64,000 nt of DNA from Lysobacter soli (GTDB lineage: Bacteria > Pseudomonadota > Gammaproteobacteria > Xanthomonadales > Xanthomonadaceae): contig NZ_QTJR01000001.1 in the NCBI RefSeq assembly GCF_003382285.1, forward strand, positions 496,001-560,000, given 5' to 3'. Below, one piece after another: positions 59,698 to 64,000 of this stretch; within the stretch, counting starts at the first letter, position 1, and the number at the start of each line of letters is the position of its first letter. The position numbers and the translations under genes were made by a program. Under the pieces are notes generated by a model. That model saw only the letters and a list, made by a program, of their open reading frames with translations. It was not told the DNA's origin and searched no databases.

Positions 59698-60423
59698 ATG
59701 TCCCAGCTCGCCTATCGCCGTGTCCTGCTCAAACTTTCCGGCGAGGCGCTGATGGGGGACGAGGATTACGGGATCGACCCGAAGATGATCGGGCGCCTCG
59801 CCCGCGAGGTGATCGAGGCGCAGCAGGCCGGGGCCGAAGTCGCGCTGGTGATCGGCGGCGGCAACATCTTCCGCGGCGCCGGCCTGGCTGCAGGCGGCAT
59901 GGACCGCGTGACCGGCGACCAGATGGGCATGCTCGCCACCGTCATCAACGCGCTGGCGATGCAGGACGCGCTGGAAAAGCTCGGCGCCCGCTGCCGCGTT
60001 ATGAGCGCGATCAAGATCAACGACGTGTGCGAGGACTACATCCGCCGCCGCGCGATCCGCCACCTGGAAAAGGGCCGGATCGCGATCTTTGCCGCCGGCA
60101 CGGGCAATCCGTTCTTCACCACCGATTCGGGCGCGGCGCTGCGCGCCATCGAGATCGGCGCGGACCTGCTGCTGAAGGCGACCAAGGTCGACGGCGTGTA
60201 CGACAAGGATCCGAAGAAGCACACCGACGCGGTGCGTTTCGAAAAGCTCAGCTACGACGAGGTCATCGCCCGCGACCTGCAGGTGATGGACACCGCCGCC
60301 TTCGCCCTCTGCCGCGACAGCGACCTGCCGCTGCGCATTTTCGACATGGGGCAGCCGGGCCAGCTGCTGAAGATCCTCAACGGCGAACATATCGGCACGC
60401 TGGTGCAGGGCCGCAACAACTGA
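59698..60423 (+). CDS. pyrH: UMP kinase
   Basis: A 241-residue amino-acid-kinase-fold enzyme phosphorylating UMP to UDP. Motifs are [42 protein letters not shown] and [13 protein letters not shown]. It is normally next to frr; here a CDF transporter intervenes. Confidence 0.98.
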   Translation: MSQLAYRRVLLKLSGEALMGDEDYGIDPKMIGRLAREVIEAQQAGAEVALVIGGGNIFRGAGLAAGGMDRVTGDQMGMLATVINALAMQDALEKLGARCRVMSAIKINDVCEDYIRRRAIRHLEKGRIAIFAAGTGNPFFTTDSGAALRAIEIGADLLLKATKVDGVYDKDPKKHTDAVRFEKLSYDEVIARDLQVMDTAAFALCRDSDLPLRIFDMGQPGQLLKILNGEHIGTLVQGRNN

Positions 60424-60433
60424 GAGCCCGTGC

Positions 60434-60472
60434 CTGGGCCCCTTTCCCACCGGGAGAGGGGTTGGGGTGAGG
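60434..60472. repeat. Dispersed repeat, family 2
   Basis: CCCCTTTCCCACCGGGAGAGGGG then TTGGGGTGAGGG, same orientation as the copy at 13989; arms shown here in pieces. A decayed family-1 copy follows at about 60530-60556. Confidence 0.72.
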
Positions 60473-60630
60473 GTCGGTGAGGGCCAACCTCCGCGTTTGC
60501 GGTGCATGCCTCCCATGCCGGAACGCGAAAATCGATCCCGGCGTTCGCCGGATGACGTCTGAGAAGGCCGCCTCGACAACTGCATCGCTGTAATAGAGTC
60601 CGCGCCGATGCCCATGCCACCATCCGGCGC

Positions 60631-61599
60631 ATGGGCCACGGACACCATCACGACCACACTGCCATCAGCTCGACGCGCGCCTTCGCCGCCGTCACGCTGA
60701 TCAACCTCGCCTACACCGCGCTCGAAGCCGGCTACGGTTTTGCGACCAACTCGCTCGCGCTGCTGTCGGACGCGCTGCACAACTTCGGCGACGTGCTGGG
60801 CCTCGGCCTGGCCTGGGGCGCGGCGGCGCTGGCACGACGCGCGCCCACCGACCGCCACACCTACGGCTGGCGCCGCGCCACACTGCTTTCCCCGCTCGCT
60901 AACGCCGTGCTGCTGGTCGGCTTCTCCGGCGCGCTGGCCTGGGAAGCGATGCGCCGTTTCAACGCGCCGCCGCAGATCCCGGCGCTGCCGGTGATGATCG
61001 TCGCGGCGATCGGCATCGTGGTGAATCTCGGCGCCGCCTGGCTGGTACGCGAGGGTCATGAGCAGGACCTCAACCGTCGCGGCGCGTTCCTGCACCTGAT
61101 CGCCGATGCCGCGGTGTCGCTCGCCGCCGTCATCGCAGGCGCCGGCATCTGGTGGCTGGGCTGGGCGTGGCTCGACCCGGCGATCGCGCTGCTGGTGAGC
61201 GTCGTCGTCGCGGTGGGCGCCTTCGGGCTGCTGCGCGACGCCTTCAACGCCGCGATGGACGCGGTGCCGCCAAGCATCCGCCAGACAGACGTGCAGGACT
61301 TCCTTGCGTCCCAGCCCGGCGTGCAGGCCGTGCACCACCTGCACATCTGGTCGCTCGGGGCGGGCGAAATCGCGATGACGGCGCACTTGGTGCGCCCCAT
61401 GGCCGGGACCGATCTGGGCGAACACGACGCCTTCATCGACCGGCTGAACCGCGAGCTCGACCAGCGTTTCGGCATCAACCACCCGACCCTCCAGGTCGAG
61501 CTGGGTCGCGCGTGCGAACACGATCGTCACGACCGCGCCCCGCACGGGGCCCACGAACACCGCCACCCGCACGGCCACGACCACGACCACGCCCACTGA
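60631..61599 (+). CDS. Cation diffusion facilitator (zinc-type) exporter
   Basis: A 322-residue inner-membrane metal/proton antiporter of the ZitB/CzcD type. Six helices are visible. Metal-site residues lie in LLSDALHNFGDVLGL (helix 2, HxxxD) and LHLIADAAVSLAAV (helix 5). Both ends are His-rich (GHGHHHDH at the start, HEHRHPHGHDHDHAH at the end). It sits between pyrH and frr, an unusual position. Substrate is likely Zn2+, possibly Co2+ or Cd2+. Confidence 0.94.
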   Translation: MGHGHHHDHTAISSTRAFAAVTLINLAYTALEAGYGFATNSLALLSDALHNFGDVLGLGLAWGAAALARRAPTDRHTYGWRRATLLSPLANAVLLVGFSGALAWEAMRRFNAPPQIPALPVMIVAAIGIVVNLGAAWLVREGHEQDLNRRGAFLHLIADAAVSLAAVIAGAGIWWLGWAWLDPAIALLVSVVVAVGAFGLLRDAFNAAMDAVPPSIRQTDVQDFLASQPGVQAVHHLHIWSLGAGEIAMTAHLVRPMAGTDLGEHDAFIDRLNRELDQRFGINHPTLQVELGRACEHDRHDRAPHGAHEHRHPHGHDHDHAH

Positions 61600-61672
61600 G
61601 GCGGCCGCCCGGGATCACGTTCCGTCCACGTGCCGGCCGCGCCCCGCGGGCGGGGATGCGCTGCGTGCCTAT

Positions 61673-61678
61673 ATAATC
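61673..61678 (+). promoter_or_regulatory. Consensus -10 element before frr
   Basis: TATAAT within TATATAAT, 33 bp before the frr ATG. No good -35 is seen at 16-18 bp spacing. It would let frr-uppS-cdsA be expressed independently of pyrH and the CDF gene. Confidence 0.5.
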
Positions 61679-61710
61679 CCGCGATTACCGCAACAGGACC
61701 GGAGCCGGCG

Positions 61711-62268
61711 ATGCTCAACGACATCAAGAAAGACGCACAGACCCGCATGGCCAAGAGCGTCGACGCGTTTCGCCACGACCTGATCAAGATCCGCACCGGG
61801 CGCGCGACGACCGCGCTGGTCGATCACCTGAAAGTGAACTACTACGGCTCCGACATGCCGCTCTCGCAGGTCGCCACCGTCGCCATCTCCGATGCGCGCT
61901 CGCTCACGATCACCCCGTGGGAGAAGCAGATGGTCGGCGCGGTCGAGAAGGCGATCCTCGCCTCCGACCTCGGCCTCACCCCGAACACCGCCGGCACCGT
62001 GATCCGCCTCAACCTGCCGGCGCTGACCGAGGAGCGCCGCAAGGAGCTGTCCAAGCTCGTGCACTCGGAGAGCGAGAACGCCAAGGTGGCGATCCGCAAC
62101 ATCCGTCGCGACGCCAACCACCAGGTCAAGGAACTGCTGAAGGACAAGCAGGTGACCGAGGACGACGTGGCGCGCGCCGAGACCGAGATCCAGAAGATCA
62201 CCGACGCGGCGATCAAGGACGTCGACGAAGTGGTCAAGGCGAAGGAACAGGAACTCATGGCGGTCTGA
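61711..62268 (+). CDS. frr: Ribosome-recycling factor
   Basis: A 185-residue factor that dissociates post-termination ribosomes with EF-G. It opens MLNDIKKDAQTRMAKSVDAF; RTGRATTALVDHLKVNYYG and the helix RRDANHQVKELLKD are typical. I chose the ATG at 61711, which is preceded by GGAG. uppS follows 17 bp later. Confidence 0.98.
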   Translation: MLNDIKKDAQTRMAKSVDAFRHDLIKIRTGRATTALVDHLKVNYYGSDMPLSQVATVAISDARSLTITPWEKQMVGAVEKAILASDLGLTPNTAGTVIRLNLPALTEERRKELSKLVHSESENAKVAIRNIRRDANHQVKELLKDKQVTEDDVARAETEIQKITDAAIKDVDEVVKAKEQELMAV

Positions 62269-62285
62269 CGGGTCAGAGCCCCGTC

Positions 62286-63053
62286 ATGTCGTCCGACCCT
62301 GCCACCGCAGCCGTCCGCATTCCGCGCCACCTCGCCGTCATCATGGACGGCAACGGGCGCTGGGCGGAGCGTCGTCGTCGCCCTCGCGCGATCGGCCATC
62401 GCGCCGGCGCGCGCGCGGTCAACGTGTGCATCGACTTCTGCCTCGAGCGCGGCATCGAGGCGCTCACCCTGTTCGCGTTTTCCAGCGAGAACTGGGGCCG
62501 CCCCGAGGATGAGGTCGGCGCGCTGATGAAGCTGTTCCTTGGTGCGCTGGAACGCGAGGTCGACGAACTCGACCGCCGCGGCGTGCGCGTGCGCTTCATC
62601 GGCGAGCGCGAGCGCTTCAGCGAAGCGATCGGCCGGCAGATGTCCGCCGCCGAGGACCGCACCCGCGCAAACACGCGCCTGCACCTGACCATCGCCGCCA
62701 GCTACGGCGGGCGATGGGACATCGCGCAGGCGGCACGCTCGCTCGCCCGCGACGTCGCCGCAGGACATCTGGATCCGGACGACATCGACGAGCGTGCCCT
62801 CGCGTCGCGCATGTCGCTGGCCGAGCTGCCGCCGCCGGACCTGTTCATCCGTACCGGCGGCGAAACGCGCATCAGCAACTTCCTGCTGTGGCAGCTGGCG
62901 TACACCGAGCTGTGGTTCACCGAGCTGTTGTGGCCCGAATTGGATGCCGCCACACTGCAGCGCGCCCTGGACGACTATTCCGGCCGCCAGCGCCGCTTCG
63001 GCCTCACCGGCGCGCAGGTCGCGCCGGCCCCGACCAACGAGATTTCCGAATGA
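62286..63053 (+). CDS. uppS: Undecaprenyl diphosphate synthase (cis-prenyltransferase)
   Basis: A 255-residue enzyme making the C55 carrier lipid for peptidoglycan. The catalytic Asp is in HLAVIMDGNGRWA; other signatures are LTLFAFSSENWGRP and DLFIRTGGETRISNFLLWQ. Its stop overlaps the cdsA start (ATGA). Confidence 0.97.
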   Translation: MSSDPATAAVRIPRHLAVIMDGNGRWAERRRRPRAIGHRAGARAVNVCIDFCLERGIEALTLFAFSSENWGRPEDEVGALMKLFLGALEREVDELDRRGVRVRFIGERERFSEAIGRQMSAAEDRTRANTRLHLTIAASYGGRWDIAQAARSLARDVAAGHLDPDDIDERALASRMSLAELPPPDLFIRTGGETRISNFLLWQLAYTELWFTELLWPELDAATLQRALDDYSGRQRRFGLTGAQVAPAPTNEISE

Positions 63054-63901
63054 CCCGAACCCGCCTGCTCGCCGCACTGGTGATGGCGCCGGTCGCGATC
63101 GCCGCGATCCTGCTGCTGCCCACGCCCTGGATGGTCGCGGTCGCGGCGGTGCTGTTCCTGGCGGGACTTTGGGAGTGGTTCGACCTCGCCGAGATCGAGG
63201 ACACCCTCGCCCGCACCGTGCTGCTGGTCGCCCACCTCGCGGTGATGGTCGCCGTCGTGTGGGCGTCGCGTTCGTCCACGGGCTACAGCATGGTGCTGTT
63301 CCAGCTCGCCTGCGTCATCGGCGTGGTGTGGTGGCTGCTGGCACTCGTGTGGCTTGGACGGTACGAATTCGCCAGCGACCACGAAACCTACGCGCGCGTC
63401 TTCAAGCTAGCGGCCGGCGCACTGAGCGTGATTCCGGCGTGGTGCGCGCTGGCCTGGATCCATGCGGGCCAGCCCAATGGTCACCGCTGGCTGCTCACGG
63501 CGCTCGCCATCGTCTGGGCTGCCGACAGCGGCGCCTACTTCGCCGGCCGCAAACTCGGCGGCAAGCTGTTCGGGCCGCGCAAGCTCGCGCCGCGCATCAG
63601 TCCGAACAAGACGATCGAAGGCCTGATGGGCGGCGTGCTCGCCGGCATCGTGGTCGGCATCGCGTTCGCGCTGCTGGCCGGCGCGACGCCGAACCAGCTG
63701 CCGGCCGTCGCACTGGTGGCGCTGGTGGCTGTGCTGTTCTCCGTGGTCGGCGACCTGTTCGAAAGCCTGCTCAAGCGGCACGCGGGCGTGAAGGATTCCG
63801 GCCACCTGATTCCCGGCCATGGCGGGATCCTCGACCGCATCGACGGCGTGCTTGCCGCGCTGCCGGTGTTCGCCGTCGGCAAGGCGTTCCTTGGTTTCTG
63901 A
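63050..63901 (+). CDS. cdsA: Phosphatidate cytidylyltransferase
   Basis: A 283-residue integral membrane enzyme forming CDP-diacylglycerol. About eight hydrophobic segments are present. The C-terminal signature KRHAGVKDSGHLIPGHGGIL with LDRIDG is diagnostic. It is coupled to uppS by a 4-bp overlap. Confidence 0.97.
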   Translation: MTRTRLLAALVMAPVAIAAILLLPTPWMVAVAAVLFLAGLWEWFDLAEIEDTLARTVLLVAHLAVMVAVVWASRSSTGYSMVLFQLACVIGVVWWLLALVWLGRYEFASDHETYARVFKLAAGALSVIPAWCALAWIHAGQPNGHRWLLTALAIVWAADSGAYFAGRKLGGKLFGPRKLAPRISPNKTIEGLMGGVLAGIVVGIAFALLAGATPNQLPAVALVALVAVLFSVVGDLFESLLKRHAGVKDSGHLIPGHGGILDRIDGVLAALPVFAVGKAFLGF

Positions 63902-63954
63902 TCCGATGGTTCCCGCTTCCGACGATCGCGATCTTCCGATGGGTGTGCACTGAT

Positions 63955-64000
63955 ATGCGCCGCGTCGCCGTCCTGGGTGCCACCGGTTCGATCGGCACGT
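63955..64000 (+). CDS. dxr: 1-deoxy-D-xylulose 5-phosphate reductoisomerase, first codons only
   Basis: The frame MRRVAVLGATGSIGT runs into the window edge. GATGSIG is the NADPH-binding start of Dxr (MEP isoprenoid pathway), and dxr normally follows cdsA. Only 15 codons are visible. Confidence 0.85.
   Translation, partial: MRRVAVLGATGSIGT

Overview
The window is high-GC, densely coded chromosomal DNA of a gammaproteobacterium, most likely a Lysobacter-like member of the Xanthomonadaceae. The evidence is the gene order glnD-map-rpsB-tsf ... pyrH-frr-uppS-cdsA-dxr, the tandem pstS genes ahead of pstCAB-phoU, TonB receptors beside TPR-sulfotransferases, and many dispersed palindromes of the type CGTCATTCCCGCGAAGGCGGGAATCC. 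I see no prophage, transposase or CRISPR array. The species is inferred from content, not from a database search.

Layout. 0-11 kb: 3' part of uvrA coupled to a thioesterase, a periplasmic copper chaperone, two crotonases, a phosphate-binding-protein/OmpA fusion, a mercaptopyruvate sulfurtransferase, a NUDIX hydrolase, a DUF1289 protein, a degenerate FKBP protein, and a small Cys protein coupled to nth. 11-19.4 kb: phosphate starvation locus (phosphate porin, two PstS proteins, PstC, PstA, PstB, PhoU) with PhoB-box-like 11-bp ladders before the porin and both pstS genes. 20-22 kb: a compact RiPP-type metallophore operon made of an EF-hand precursor with three EGKCG motifs, a DUF692/MNIO enzyme and a DUF2063 partner. 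22-32 kb: RNase T, an acetyltransferase, an LpxR-like lipid A deacylase, sugE behind a guanidine-II riboswitch, a propeller-diguanylate cyclase, rlmB, rnr and tRNA-Leu(CAG). 32-43.6 kb: rnk, parC, tpm, a bacterioferritin lacking the usual haem methionine, asnB behind an asparagine-codon attenuator, a penicillin-acylase relative, dapE, an ArsC/Spx-like protein and dapD. 43.6-49.2 kb: glnD, map, rpsB, tsf. 49.2-59.4 kb: accessory surface block (TonB receptor with STN domain, FecR, ECF sigma, TPR-sulfotransferase, a second large TonB receptor). 59.7 kb to the end: pyrH, a zinc-type CDF exporter, frr, uppS, cdsA and the first codons of dxr.

How it works together. Three control devices can be read directly from the DNA. 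The first is an asnB leader peptide with six Asn codons in seven, with mutually exclusive 1:2, 2:3 and 3:4 pairings. The second is a pair of ACGR-loop hairpins before sugE. The third is a phosphate regulon with ladder-like PhoB sites. The MNIO operon is the best candidate for a little-described biosynthetic system: its precursor combines calcium-type EF-hands with the EGKCG cores known from copper-binding modified peptides. The conserved translation/envelope cluster rpsB-tsf-pyrH-frr is split by about 10 kb of accessory surface genes and by a CDF exporter.
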